Shown one piece after another: positions 7,027 to 14,409 of a stretch of 14,517 nucleotides of DNA. A program made the position numbers and the translations under genes. Every line of letters starts with the position of its first letter. Position 1 is the stretch's first letter. The notes beneath the pieces are model-generated. The model had not been told where the DNA came from and ran no database searches. It saw only the letters and a program-made list of their open reading frames with translations. Source of the stretch: an uncultured Oscillospiraceae bacterium (GTDB lineage: Bacteria; Bacillota; Clostridia; Oscillospirales; Ruminococcaceae); NCBI GenBank assembly GCA_934488695.1, contig CAKSSH010000038.1, forward strand, positions 1-14,517, read 5' to 3'.

Positions 7027-8457
7027 TTAAAGACCTAACTTGAAAGGATTCATGATCCCGTTGGGGTCCAGTTCTTTTTTGATTCCCTCAAACACCTGCA
7101 TAGCAGGACCATACTGCTCCTTCATCAATCGCCCAAGCTTGATCCCGACGCCGTGATGGTCATTGACGACGCCGCCGTTTGCGAGCGCCGTGCGAACGCC
7201 GCAGGTCCAAATTGCCTGGTGCAGCCGAAGCGCCTCGACCGGGTCCTTAGGCACGTCCTTGCCCTCCACAATAAACCGGTCATACACCATAGCGCCCCAT
7301 TCGTACCAATGCGAAAAATGTGCAATAAACTTTGCCTGCGGGAAATTCGTTTCGATTGCTTCTTTCATGGCTCGATATATTTTTTCAATTTTACCGTAAG
7401 GCGCAATGGTATCCATCGTGCCGAACATTTGCGGCAGATCCATCATATGCCCGGGATAGAAAAAGGTGATTTTTTCATTCCACCATTTTTCGCCATACTC
7501 GCTGCCCATATCCTCGGCGCCGTATTTTTGAAATGTTCTCAGCAGGATTTTTTCCTCAACCTCGACCATTTCTCGGTCGCCCTCATAGGCAACGTTCATG
7601 AACGCGCCTTTTCTCTCAACACCGACGATTTTCTTGATAAGAGAGGCCGTTTCGGCCTCATCGTAAAGACGCATAACCGAAGGCTTGAATTTCTGCAGCA
7701 GTTCACGAGCCGCCTGAAAAGCACCGCTCATATCCTGGAACAGAAATCCGCGGAACCGACGGACCTCCGGCTGGTCGTAAATCCGAATCTGTGCCCTGGT
7801 AATAACGCCGAGCGTACCCTCGGAGCCGATGAAAATCTGATTCAGATCCGGACCGGCTGCATGCTTAGGCGCCGGCGAGGTATAAATAATATCGCCGTTG
7901 GGCAGCACGACCTCCATTTGCAGAACCATGTCGTCGATTTTTCCGTACTTGGTGGAGCAAACACCGATTCCGCGGTGTGCCAAAAAACCGCCGACCGTCG
8001 AGCAGGTAAGGCTTGAGGGATAATGCATGGTTGCTTTGCCAACCTCATTGGCGGCCCATTCAATATGTTTATAAATGGCTCCGGTACCGCACTCGATATA
8101 CATTCCCTCGGTATTGACCTCGTAAATACGATTCATCCGCTTGGTGTCCAGCACAATACCGCCGCAGACCGGGATTGCGCCGCCCTGCGTTCCGCCGCCG
8201 CCGCCCCAAGTCGTAACGGGAATTTTATAGTAGTTTGCAATTTTCAAAACCTTAGAGGTCTCCTGTGCGTCCTTGGGAGCGACCACATAATCCGCCTCGG
8301 GCATTAGTCGCCCACGGTCGGCCCACATCCGGGAAAGCCAATAATAATCCACACTGTGGGTAACCTTATCAATCTCTCGAATCGAGCAATTCTCCCGACC
8401 GACAGCGTCCTCCAGCTCGGTTAAAATCATTGCCTGTAAAAAATCATTTTTTTGCAT
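7027..8457 (-). CDS. FAD-linked oxidase/dehydrogenase (VAO superfamily, GlcD/AGPS-like)
   Basis: A flavoprotein dehydrogenase of COG0277 type; members oxidise 2-hydroxy acids, sugars or alcohols, or in alkyl-DHAP synthase use the flavin non-redox. The FAD_binding_4 domain has YVVAPKDAQETSKVL (57-71), the glycine loop TTWGGGGGTQGG (82-93), PSSLTCSTVGGFLAHRGIG (147-165) and FIGSEGTLGVIT (209-220). The C-terminal cap domain ends with GGVVNDHHGVGIKLG (428-442) and DPNGIMNPFKLG. The paired H434-H435 in HHGVG is closer to alkyl-DHAP synthase than to the GEHGIG of lactate/glycolate dehydrogenases, so a simple lactate dehydrogenase label would be unsafe. Length 476 is normal. The gene begins 2 nt after the isomerase stop with GAGGGG as ribosome site, and is followed by its probable Fe-S partner. 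Substrate unknown; a hydroxylated intermediate of the pathway is expected. Confidence 0.87.
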   Translation of the reverse strand: MQKNDFLQAMILTELEDAVGRENCSIREIDKVTHSVDYYWLSRMWADRGRLMPEADYVVAPKDAQETSKVLKIANYYKIPVTTWGGGGGTQGGAIPVCGGIVLDTKRMNRIYEVNTEGMYIECGTGAIYKHIEWAANEVGKATMHYPSSLTCSTVGGFLAHRGIGVCSTKYGKIDDMVLQMEVVLPNGDIIYTSPAPKHAAGPDLNQIFIGSEGTLGVITRAQIRIYDQPEVRRFRGFLFQDMSGAFQAARELLQKFKPSVMRLYDEAETASLIKKIVGVERKGAFMNVAYEGDREMVEVEEKILLRTFQKYGAEDMGSEYGEKWWNEKITFFYPGHMMDLPQMFGTMDTIAPYGKIEKIYRAMKEAIETNFPQAKFIAHFSHWYEWGAMVYDRFIVEGKDVPKDPVEALRLHQAIWTCGVRTALANGGVVNDHHGVGIKLGRLMKEQYGPAMQVFEGIKKELDPNGIMNPFKLGL

Positions 8458-8459
8458 TT

Positions 8460-9869
8460 TTATTTCCCCTCGACAGCATTATCCCAGGCGATATTGGGAC
8501 AGTATTTTAAAAACTCACGCAATTCTTCGGTGTACCGGCCTTCAATTTCCACAAAATGGTGAATATACGGCCCGTCCAGCAGCCGATCCTCCCACGCTTG
8601 CAGATTCTCAAATTCACCCCAGAGATAAGTCCCGTGCGTTTCTGGCCCGTCGGTGGTTTGAAAGCTCCCCGCAAGAAGCATATAGCGGCCCTTTTCCTGA
8701 TCGATACGCGCCAGGGTATAGGTGCCGTCCTTCAGCTTAAACCATTCCCGCTGATTGACAAGCCGCGCTCTGCTCGCCGGGTCCTTTTGCGACAGCGGAA
8801 AGGGTCCGCAATGCCACAGCAGTTCCGCATTGCGGTTTTGCGGATGCCGTACCGTAAACTCACCGAGAAACGGCCTTTTTTTACCAAATGCTGCCGACTC
8901 CAACAAAACCATGGTCATGGCGCAATGCAAATCGCTTTCACAACTGACAATATAGCCCATATCATTGAGGAGCCCGTAAACCGCACAGGGCGCCAGCCCG
9001 TCGAACATCAGCGGCGTTGCCGTCCAACATTCGGCAGAGAGCACATCCAGCCGAAACTCCTCAAACAGTCCGATATAAGTAACAAGCAGACAGGCCATGC
9101 CCTCTAAATATTGCGGTGTCAGATCGTCCATTTCATACCGTTCCCGGAAAACCTGCACATACCGGGCGATTTCCGCCTGCTTTTCTGCTTTGCATTTGAG
9201 AAAACGATCCTGCAAAATTGCCAGATTAATCGGCAAAATCCGCAGACCGAATTTCTCCATCAGCTCGCCCTCGTTCCAAATGACCGAAAAGAACGGCGCC
9301 GGCCGAGTCCCAAGCTGTCCGATGCGCAGATTGGCAAAATTTTTCACCATGCAGACAACCCGGGTAAAGCGTTCAAAGCCCGTCCGAAATTCCTCGTCCT
9401 CGACCCGGCAGCAAGGCAGGTGCGAAAACGGGATCCCGTAGCGCTGCATTTGCCGCGAAACGCCGAATAGACCGCACTGAGAATCGGTCGGGCGCATGCC
9501 GTCTTTATAATATTCGTCATCCAGCGGCGCCCACAACAGCACCGGCTTGCCGATGGCCGCAGAAAGATCCGCTGCCGCCTCCTCATTGCCGAAGTTACAA
9601 TTGATGATCATAACCGCATCCACATTTTCACTGCGAAAACGCTCCACCACTGCCTGCGCCGAGGCGTCATCAAAAATCAAATCCCGGCAGCCCAGCCCCT
9701 GCGTATCCGAAAATGAAACATTTTCATTAGAAAAATGCTCTTCAATATACCGGACAAAACGCTGCCCTCTTTCCTCGGCCGAAACCCATGTCAAAAAAGT
9801 CCCGGCAGGACGATTGCTTGTGTTTCTGCGCATCGGGACAAGCCCGATCCTCACCTTGTGTTCCAGCAT
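8460..9869 (-). CDS. L-fucose/L-arabinose isomerase-family protein
   Basis: First gene of the operon. The family interconverts aldoses and ketoses with a divalent metal, usually Mn. Recognised by MIINCNFGNEEAAADL (87-102), GKPVLLWAPLDDEYYKDG (107-124), RPTDSQCGLFGVSRQMQRYG (126-145), then the C-terminal catalytic region with AECWTATPLMFDGLAPC (279-295), SCESDLHCAMTM (309-320) and LLWHCGPFPLS (350-360). E280, E311/D313 and H353 are candidate metal ligands by analogy with FucI; I have not aligned them. At 469 residues it is much shorter than FucI (about 590), so it belongs to a divergent branch of the fold and its sugar is not predictable. Strong AGGAGG site 6 nt before ATG, and a promoter at 9901-9929. 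Confidence 0.82.
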   Translation of the reverse strand: MLEHKVRIGLVPMRRNTSNRPAGTFLTWVSAEERGQRFVRYIEEHFSNENVSFSDTQGLGCRDLIFDDASAQAVVERFRSENVDAVMIINCNFGNEEAAADLSAAIGKPVLLWAPLDDEYYKDGMRPTDSQCGLFGVSRQMQRYGIPFSHLPCCRVEDEEFRTGFERFTRVVCMVKNFANLRIGQLGTRPAPFFSVIWNEGELMEKFGLRILPINLAILQDRFLKCKAEKQAEIARYVQVFRERYEMDDLTPQYLEGMACLLVTYIGLFEEFRLDVLSAECWTATPLMFDGLAPCAVYGLLNDMGYIVSCESDLHCAMTMVLLESAAFGKKRPFLGEFTVRHPQNRNAELLWHCGPFPLSQKDPASRARLVNQREWFKLKDGTYTLARIDQEKGRYMLLAGSFQTTDGPETHGTYLWGEFENLQAWEDRLLDGPYIHHFVEIEGRYTEELREFLKYCPNIAWDNAVEGK

Positions 9870-9900
9870 AAGCCGCCTCCTAATAGTTCTTTTTTCTTTT

Positions 9901-9929
9901 ATTATAAAGGGTTATGCTCGGGTGCACAA
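9901..9929 (-). promoter_or_regulatory. Predicted promoter of the catabolic operon
   Basis: On the minus strand, TTGTGC (9929-9924) is followed after 17 nt by a perfect TATAAT (9906-9901). The expected transcript start is near 9894, about 25 nt before the isomerase ATG. The -35 box matches TTGACA only in its first three bases plus one, which suits a promoter that depends on an activator such as the divergent AraC-type protein. Confidence 0.6.
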
Positions 9930-9933
9930 TGTG

Positions 9934-9960
9934 AAAAACAAGCTGTTTTTTGTAAAAAAC
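9934..9960. promoter_or_regulatory. Nested inverted repeats, candidate AraC-type operator
   Basis: AAAAACA-AGC-TGTTTTT (9934-9950) is a perfect 7-bp inverted repeat. Its right arm also forms GTTTTTT-GT-AAAAAAC (9945-9960), a second 7-bp repeat with a 2-nt centre. The block sits about 4 bp upstream of the operon -35 box, where activators of this family usually bind. Homopolymer-rich DNA makes chance repeats more likely, so this is a candidate only. Confidence 0.4.
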
Positions 9961-10027
9961 GATACATTTTTAAAATTTTATGCTATAATATAAAAAAGAA
10001 CGGATTTTGGCATTCCCTGGTTTTTTA

Positions 10028-10056
10028 TTGCTTTTCTATTTAAAGCAGTCTATAAT
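10028..10056 (+). promoter_or_regulatory. Predicted promoter of the AraC-type regulator gene
   Basis: TTGCTT (10028-10033), a 17-nt spacer and a perfect TATAAT (10051-10056) lie about 30 nt before the regulator ATG at 10086, which follows AAAGGGG by 7 nt. A second possible start is the extended -10 TGCTATAAT (9981-9989), which has no good -35. Confidence 0.6.
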
Positions 10057-10085
10057 TTTTTTAAAAAAACGAAAGGGGCGCGCGT

Positions 10086-10904
10086 ATGCTCGTTATTCCA
10101 TTTGAAACGTTATATTACACCGACTTTTTCATAAAAGAATCCTTTGCAAAGTATCAAAATTGGTACTCTCGCGGAAATTTCTACTCCTGTTTAGGCAAGC
10201 CCAAGCCGTCTCACACCCTGCTTTGGTTTAAAAATGCGTCCGGTAAAATCACCAATGCCGACGGCAGAATAACCATTGTTCGCCAAAACCAGCTGACCTA
10301 TATGGCTAAAACCTTGGAGTACCGGGTCGACTTTTTTAACACGGCGCCGGAGCAGGTGGACAGCGTTGTGATTCATTTTCAGATGACCGATATAAACGGC
10401 CGGGACATTGCCCCCTCCCTGCGCCCGGAGCTTTGTATCAAAAACGTTGATATTTCAACCGGCATGGCCATCGACCTGCTGGCCGAGGAATTTCGGAAAA
10501 ACGTGGTTTGTATTCCGGAAACCAATGCCGTTATTTACAAAATCATCGCCCAAATCTGCCAAAATCGACGTCAAAAGACAACCGATTACAAATACGCCTG
10601 CATCAAAGAAGGCATTGAGCTTTTGGAAAATGATTCCGACCTCACGATACGGGACATTGCCCGCCTGTGCGGCGTCAGCGAATGTTATTTCCGTCGTCTT
10701 TTTCGGGAATACAGCGGAGACTCTCCGATGGCGTTTCGACAAAAACGGCGCATTGAAAAGGCAAAGGCGCTGCTGCTGTCCGATATGCTCACGCCGCAGG
10801 AAATCGCACAGGAACTGCATTTTTCCGACGTTTATCATTTTTCTAAAACCTTTAAGGCGCTGACCGGACTTTCTCCGCGCCGATTTGTCAAAAACAGCCG
10901 TTAA
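10086..10904 (+). CDS. AraC-family transcriptional regulator of the divergent operon
   Basis: A one-component DNA-binding regulator. Residues 1-160 form an N-terminal effector domain of cupin-like AraC type, which I cannot assign to a ligand. The C-terminal 100 residues carry the two helix-turn-helices: TIRDIARLCGVSECYFRRLF (187-206) and TPQEIAQELHFSDVYHFSKT (236-255), followed by the typical GLSPRRF (261-267). Length 272 is normal. It is transcribed away from the isomerase operon across a 216-bp shared control region, the usual layout for a local activator. The gene is followed within 8 nt by a strong terminator, so it is probably monocistronic. Inducer is expected to be a sugar or pathway intermediate, which is inference. 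Confidence 0.92.
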   Translation: MLVIPFETLYYTDFFIKESFAKYQNWYSRGNFYSCLGKPKPSHTLLWFKNASGKITNADGRITIVRQNQLTYMAKTLEYRVDFFNTAPEQVDSVVIHFQMTDINGRDIAPSLRPELCIKNVDISTGMAIDLLAEEFRKNVVCIPETNAVIYKIIAQICQNRRQKTTDYKYACIKEGIELLENDSDLTIRDIARLCGVSECYFRRLFREYSGDSPMAFRQKRRIEKAKALLLSDMLTPQEIAQELHFSDVYHFSKTFKALTGLSPRRFVKNSR

Positions 10905-10911
10905 ACCAAAA

Positions 10912-10952
10912 GCGCCGGCCGGACCCGCAGGTCCGGCCGGCGCAAGCTTTTT
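10912..10952 (+). terminator. Strong intrinsic terminator, probably bidirectional
   Basis: Perfect 14-bp GC arms, GCGCCGGCCGGACC (10912-10925) and its reverse complement (10930-10943), enclose the loop CGCA. A T5 tract follows at 10948-10952 after AAGC. On the minus strand the hairpin is followed directly by TTTT (10911-10908), so it could also stop transcription of the minus-strand operon that runs toward it from 11407. Confidence 0.9.
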
Positions 10953-10988
10953 CCCGGCGCATTTTTTATTGAAATCCATTTGCCAAAT

Positions 10989-11181
10989 CAAAGCTCTCTT
11001 TCGGATTTCACAGGGCGTCAAGCCCGCATGAAGGCGAAAAGCTTTTCCGAAACATGAGGATGAACGAAATTCCGGCCTTCGGCTGATTTTCTCGACCGGC
11101 AAATCGGCTGTTTCAAGCAGCTGCATTGCCCGAGCACAAACTGCTTTTTGTCATGCAAGGCTTAGAGAAAATCCGAGAGAA
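10989..11181 (-). pseudogene. Decayed C-terminus of a second AraC-family regulator
   Basis: A minus-strand frame from 11144 to 10989 reads AVCARAMQLLETADLPVEKI and continues SRRPEFRSSSCFGKAFRLHA, then GLTPCEIRKRAL. This is the second helix-turn-helix and C-terminal tail of an AraC-type protein. A stop (11153-11151) cuts it off upstream. In another frame at 11181-11161 the peptide FSRIFSK looks like the end of the first helix-turn-helix, so the remnant seems to carry at least one frameshift plus missing residues. No usual start or N-terminal domain is visible. It lies just downstream of the intact regulator's terminator, on the opposite strand, and is not the antisense image of that gene. Confidence 0.6.
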
Positions 11182-11406
11182 TATCAAAACACATTGTAAA
11201 GAGACAGTGCGCTTACACCGCATTTTTTGTCTGCCCGCCTTACACTTTAAAACGGTTTTTGTTATTTCTTCGAGAACCGACACGGAAGCCGGAACGAAAA
11301 CGGCGCATTTCCATGCCGATTCCTGCCCCGTACACTTCATCGTCGGCTATCTCGCTGCCGATTCTCCGTTTCATCATCCGGTAACGGCTGTTTCCGATAA
11401 GAAAAA
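11182..11406. other. Intergenic stretch without a recognisable gene
   Basis: Together with the terminator and regulator remnant this fills the 502-nt gap between the AraC gene and the convergent operon. Short frames exist on both strands, but none has a ribosome site or a recognisable protein pattern. It may be further decayed sequence of the lost regulator. No clear terminator was seen immediately after the stop at 11407. Confidence 0.5.
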
Positions 11407-11814
11407 TCAGACTCTTTCCAAAAGAATCATTTTGTACCCGTATAGCAGACAACCGTCCTCCGTGACGGGAATCTCCAGAAACGAGTCCACCTTTTCTCCG
11501 AGAACCTCTCCCTCAACCTGCGTGTCGTAGTAGAATTTTCCGTTTTCTTCCTTCCACACGCTGCTCTCGACCACGGCATAGCCGTCGTCACGGATAACCG
11601 CCCCATGCTTTTTCGCTTCTTCTTTCATTTCCTCGGGCACAAATATGAGCGTATTGAGCACACCGTCCTCGGCAAATTCCGTCCGGTACTGAAGCAGCTC
11701 GACGGCCCCTTCAAATCGTTCGTCGTCCGGCGGGTTATCGGGGGTAAAAACCCGTTCTCCTTCCGGGGTCGGAACATGAATTTCTTTTACCTTCCAAATT
11801 CCGCGAATATCCAT
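11407..11814 (-). CDS. Small beta-rich hypothetical protein
   Basis: I do not recognise the family. The start MDIRGIWKV follows AAGGAGG by 6 nt; an upstream extension to 11898 exists but would overlap the preceding gene and lacks such a site. The 135-residue product has no signal peptide or membrane segment. It is acidic, with alternating short strands (GIWKVKEIHVP near the N-terminus, DGCLLYGYKMILLERV at the end), reminiscent of small lipocalin-like proteins that begin with a G-x-W motif; that likeness is by eye. It is the last gene of the minus-strand operon, 14 nt after the DUF6935-like gene, so co-expression is likely. Confidence 0.75.
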   Translation of the reverse strand: MDIRGIWKVKEIHVPTPEGERVFTPDNPPDDERFEGAVELLQYRTEFAEDGVLNTLIFVPEEMKEEAKKHGAVIRDDGYAVVESSVWKEENGKFYYDTQVEGEVLGEKVDSFLEIPVTEDGCLLYGYKMILLERV

Positions 11815-11828
11815 CGTTTTCCTCCTTA

Positions 11829-12398
11829 TCATGCCCACGGATCGGCGGCCTTTGGTGTACGCACGCCGGTCAGCAAATACTGCTCCCACAGGAACCACTT
11901 TCCGTCGCTTCCCCGCTGGCGAAGCTTAATCGGACGGGGATCGTCCGCACCGCCGCAAGGGATAAACAGCTTCATATAGCCCTGCTCCTCGCCGGATACA
12001 TGATTGCTGTCAATATAAATCGTATACGGCTCGGAGGGCGTGTAGTTGTTGTCCGGTGTGGAGCCGGCAAAATAGGTGAACGGCAGATAGGTCTTGCCGT
12101 CGCGGAAACGGTCGTTGAGGAAGGAAATTTCCTGACCGTTGAGCGGGCGGGGACCCCGCAGCCAGTTTAGCATCTCGGTGCCGACGTTCTTATCCGCCGC
12201 ATAAGCGCAAAGAGCGAGAACCGTGAGTGCCGCCGTTTTAAAGGGCGTGTCAAGACTTGCCTCGGGAAGCGCCTGCATTTCGGCAAGGCTTTCCGGCAGC
12301 GAAGAAAACGTGAAGGTTTCCCGCTTGTTTCCAATTGACTGTGCGGCGGTGTTTACCGCCTGTTGTGCCGTATTTTTCAGTTTGTCAAAGATACCCAT
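11829..12398 (-). CDS. DUF6935-type protein of unknown function
   Basis: The 189-residue protein starts MGIFDKLKNTAQQAVNTAAQ, an amphipathic helix seen on small cytosolic proteins of this kind. Then come the conserved-looking blocks SLPESLAEMQALPEASLDTP, TALTVLALCAYAAD, WLRGPRPLNGQEISFLNDRF, RDGKTYLPFTYFAGSTPDNN and a C-terminal segment RPIKLRQRGSDGKWFLWEQY ending KAADPWA. I recall this as the DUF6935 family, frequent in gut Clostridia, but cannot run a search. No signal peptide. AAAGGAGAG precedes the ATG. It lies 42 nt after the TPM gene and 14 nt before the small hypothetical gene. Function unknown. Confidence 0.75.
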   Translation of the reverse strand: MGIFDKLKNTAQQAVNTAAQSIGNKRETFTFSSLPESLAEMQALPEASLDTPFKTAALTVLALCAYAADKNVGTEMLNWLRGPRPLNGQEISFLNDRFRDGKTYLPFTYFAGSTPDNNYTPSEPYTIYIDSNHVSGEEQGYMKLFIPCGGADDPRPIKLRQRGSDGKWFLWEQYLLTGVRTPKAADPWA

Positions 12399-12440
12399 GG
12401 ATCATCTCTCCTTTAGCATTCAATTTGGTTTTGCGACGTA

Positions 12441-13256
12441 TTAGAATTTACCGCCCCCGCCGCCGTGGGTCGAGCCGGAGGACGAGGTATGTGTGCTGCT
12501 TCCGCCGGAGCTATTGTTTTTTGGTTTTGCCGTGCGAGAAACGGTATTGTACAGGAACAGGTCCCGGCTTTCGGTAATATTTAGGCTACCGGCCTTCATA
12601 TAATTGCCGGCCGCTGCTTGGAATCGAACCGTTTTGAGCTTGGCTTTCATCTGTCCGACAACAATCAGGGACAGAAACACGCCGATTGCAATCGAGATGA
12701 AAATCCAAATCGGCGAAAGCGGTTCACTGGGCAGGTTGCTGCTGTCATAGGGCGTTCCGCTTCTCGCCTGCGTGATAAAATCGTCGCTAAGCCGGGCAAA
12801 GGTGTCAAAGGCTGCCGCAAAATCGCCGTCGGACAAGTCCTCTTTTATTTGCTTGCCGATATATTGGATTCCCGCATCGGTAAACACCGTAATCCCGTAG
12901 CCGCTGGTAGATATATACCAATCGCTGTCCTCCATGCTGATAAGGAGCAACACACCGTCCTTGTTTTCCCCGTAGCCGAAGCTGCCGCGATCATAGACAT
13001 CATCGGCATAATCACGCGTTGTTTGCCCGTTCAACGTATTTGTCGTCAACACGACGATGTCCATTTTCTGACGATTGCAAATCTCGTTAAGTTTGGTTGA
13101 AAGCGCCTTTTCTTCACTATCGGAGAGAAGCCCTGCCAGATCCTGAACGCGCTCATATTCATTTGCAAAGCCGTCTGTCTGCGCGGAAAAAACGAAAGAC
13201 GTTGTACAAAAACAGAGAACCAGGGAAACCAGAAGTGCCAGTATTTTCTTTTTCAT
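12441..13256 (-). CDS. TPM-domain (YgcG-like) secreted, membrane-anchored protein
   Basis: The 271-residue protein has an N-terminal signal peptide (MKKKILALLVSLVLCFCTTS, cleavage likely after VFSA at 25). A TPM domain follows at about 33-165, with VQDLAGLLSDSEEKAL (37-52), DIVVLTTNTL (66-75) and YADDVYDRGSFGYGENKDGV (83-102), then LLLISMEDSDWYISTSGYG. A transmembrane helix lies at about 182-202, and the tail ends in a Ser/Gly/His-rich run with GGGGGKF. TPM domains occur in Psb32/YgcG proteins; some have phosphatase activity or assist membrane protein complexes. The domain should sit outside the membrane with the Gly-rich tail inside. It starts 13 nt after the zinc-ribbon gene with AAGGAGGGG. 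Confidence 0.88.
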   Translation of the reverse strand: MKKKILALLVSLVLCFCTTSFVFSAQTDGFANEYERVQDLAGLLSDSEEKALSTKLNEICNRQKMDIVVLTTNTLNGQTTRDYADDVYDRGSFGYGENKDGVLLLISMEDSDWYISTSGYGITVFTDAGIQYIGKQIKEDLSDGDFAAAFDTFARLSDDFITQARSGTPYDSSNLPSEPLSPIWIFISIAIGVFLSLIVVGQMKAKLKTVRFQAAAGNYMKAGSLNITESRDLFLYNTVSRTAKPKNNSSGGSSTHTSSSGSTHGGGGGKF

Positions 13257-13269
13257 TCCGTTCCCCTCC

Positions 13270-14364
13270 TTAAAATAACCCGATTAGGTGTAAAAGCCAT
13301 GCGCCGCCGTAGGCCACGGCCGAAAAGATTGCCGCCAGCATAAGCGTCCAGCGGGAGGCCGCCGCTTTATCCACCGGCAGGTCGCCGACGAATTTTCCGG
13401 TCTGACCGTTCATGGCAAAGGTATATTTGTTACCGTTCCATGTGGTATTAAGAAGCCACACGGGATAAAGTGCGTACCGAGCCTTGCCTCCGCGGAACTG
13501 CACGCTGCTGTTCTCGGTCGTAACGGTGGTATAACCTTCGACCGTTGAAGCAAAAGCCTCCTCGGTGGAATGCTTGACGCGCTGATTGGCACGGTCAACG
13601 CTTTCCTCGGCAGTCACATCATACTTATCTGCCAAATAGCCGGCAAGGTAAGCCGTCTGGAAATCCAGTGCATCGGAAAAGTTAAACGGCTCAATGGATT
13701 CCATCAAATCGTCCGGCATTTTGGAGGAACCGTCCACCGGAACATGTTCAAAGCCGATGCTGCCGCCGCGATGCACCAAAAAATAGCTGGTTTCGGTGTA
13801 GTCGTAGTCGCTGTCGCTCCATGTCCGAACATTCGTTGCACGGTAACGCACCTGTGCATCCACGTCGGTATCAAAGAGCCAGAATGGCACATAAACCCCT
13901 TTAATCTCGTCAATATGATTCTGGTCCTTGAAAATCTTCGGCAGCAGACGCTTACCGGCCAAATGCTTTTCAAGCCCCGCCTTTGCCGCCTTCTTATCCA
14001 GCTTGAAGGGAATGACGAGATCGGGCTTGAGTGCGCCCGAAAACTGACCCATCATCACTACGGGGTTGCCACAGAACGGGCAGGAGGTGGCCGCCGTATT
14101 CTCATCGCCGACAATCTCGCCGCCGCAGGACTTACACACATAGGAGCGCAGCCCGTCAGTTTCACCCTCCTGCCAGTCTCCGCCGGAAACGGTTTCCCAT
14201 TCCATCTTGTCCGATTGTTCGCTTTGCAGCTCGGCGTCATAGCTTTTGAGCGTCTCCATCTCAAACTCGGTGTCGCAGTAAGGACACTTCATTTTCTGGA
14301 GCGTGCTGTCAAAGGCTATCGCGCCGCCGCAACAGGGACATTTGTATTCCTGTAAGGTTTGCAT
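13270..14364 (-). CDS. Double zinc-ribbon protein with C-terminal membrane helix
   Basis: The 364-residue protein begins with two zinc ribbons: C9-x2-C12 with C27-x2-C30, and C77-x2-C80 with C95-x2-C98. A globular domain follows, including KLDKKAAKAGLEKHLAGKRL and GVYVPFWLFDTDVDAQVRYR and ARYALYPVWLLNTTWNGNKY. The C-terminus is a hydrophobic helix, about 340-364 (TLMLAAIFSAVAYGGAWLLH). The type is often annotated as TFIIB-type zinc-ribbon protein, but nothing suggests a transcription role; the WLL-type core and tail anchor point to a membrane-associated protein. GAGGAG precedes the ATG. It is the first complete gene of the operon with the TPM gene. Confidence 0.85.
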   Translation of the reverse strand: MQTLQEYKCPCCGGAIAFDSTLQKMKCPYCDTEFEMETLKSYDAELQSEQSDKMEWETVSGGDWQEGETDGLRSYVCKSCGGEIVGDENTAATSCPFCGNPVVMMGQFSGALKPDLVIPFKLDKKAAKAGLEKHLAGKRLLPKIFKDQNHIDEIKGVYVPFWLFDTDVDAQVRYRATNVRTWSDSDYDYTETSYFLVHRGGSIGFEHVPVDGSSKMPDDLMESIEPFNFSDALDFQTAYLAGYLADKYDVTAEESVDRANQRVKHSTEEAFASTVEGYTTVTTENSSVQFRGGKARYALYPVWLLNTTWNGNKYTFAMNGQTGKFVGDLPVDKAAASRWTLMLAAIFSAVAYGGAWLLHLIGLF

Positions 14365-14409
14365 AAAAAGCTCCTCTCTTAAATATTTTTTCGATAATCG
14401 CTGCAGATT

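Noticed and set aside
5880..7043. A 387-codon plus-strand open frame
   Set aside because: Antisense to the Fe-S gene, whose own frame has clear cluster motifs and a ribosome site.
7027..8457. Naming the oxidase as lactate dehydrogenase of the LctBCD type
   Set aside because: The Etf and Fe-S context is similar, but the HHGVG motif and the carbohydrate neighbours do not support lactate as substrate.
10455..10988. Extension of the AraC remnant frame into the intact AraC gene on the opposite strand
   Set aside because: The family resemblance ends at about 10989; the rest runs through the terminator and is antisense to the intact regulator.
11815..11898. A 28-codon N-terminal extension of the small hypothetical protein
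   Set aside because: It would overlap the end of the preceding gene and lacks a ribosome site, whereas the internal ATG at 11814 follows AAGGAGG at good spacing.
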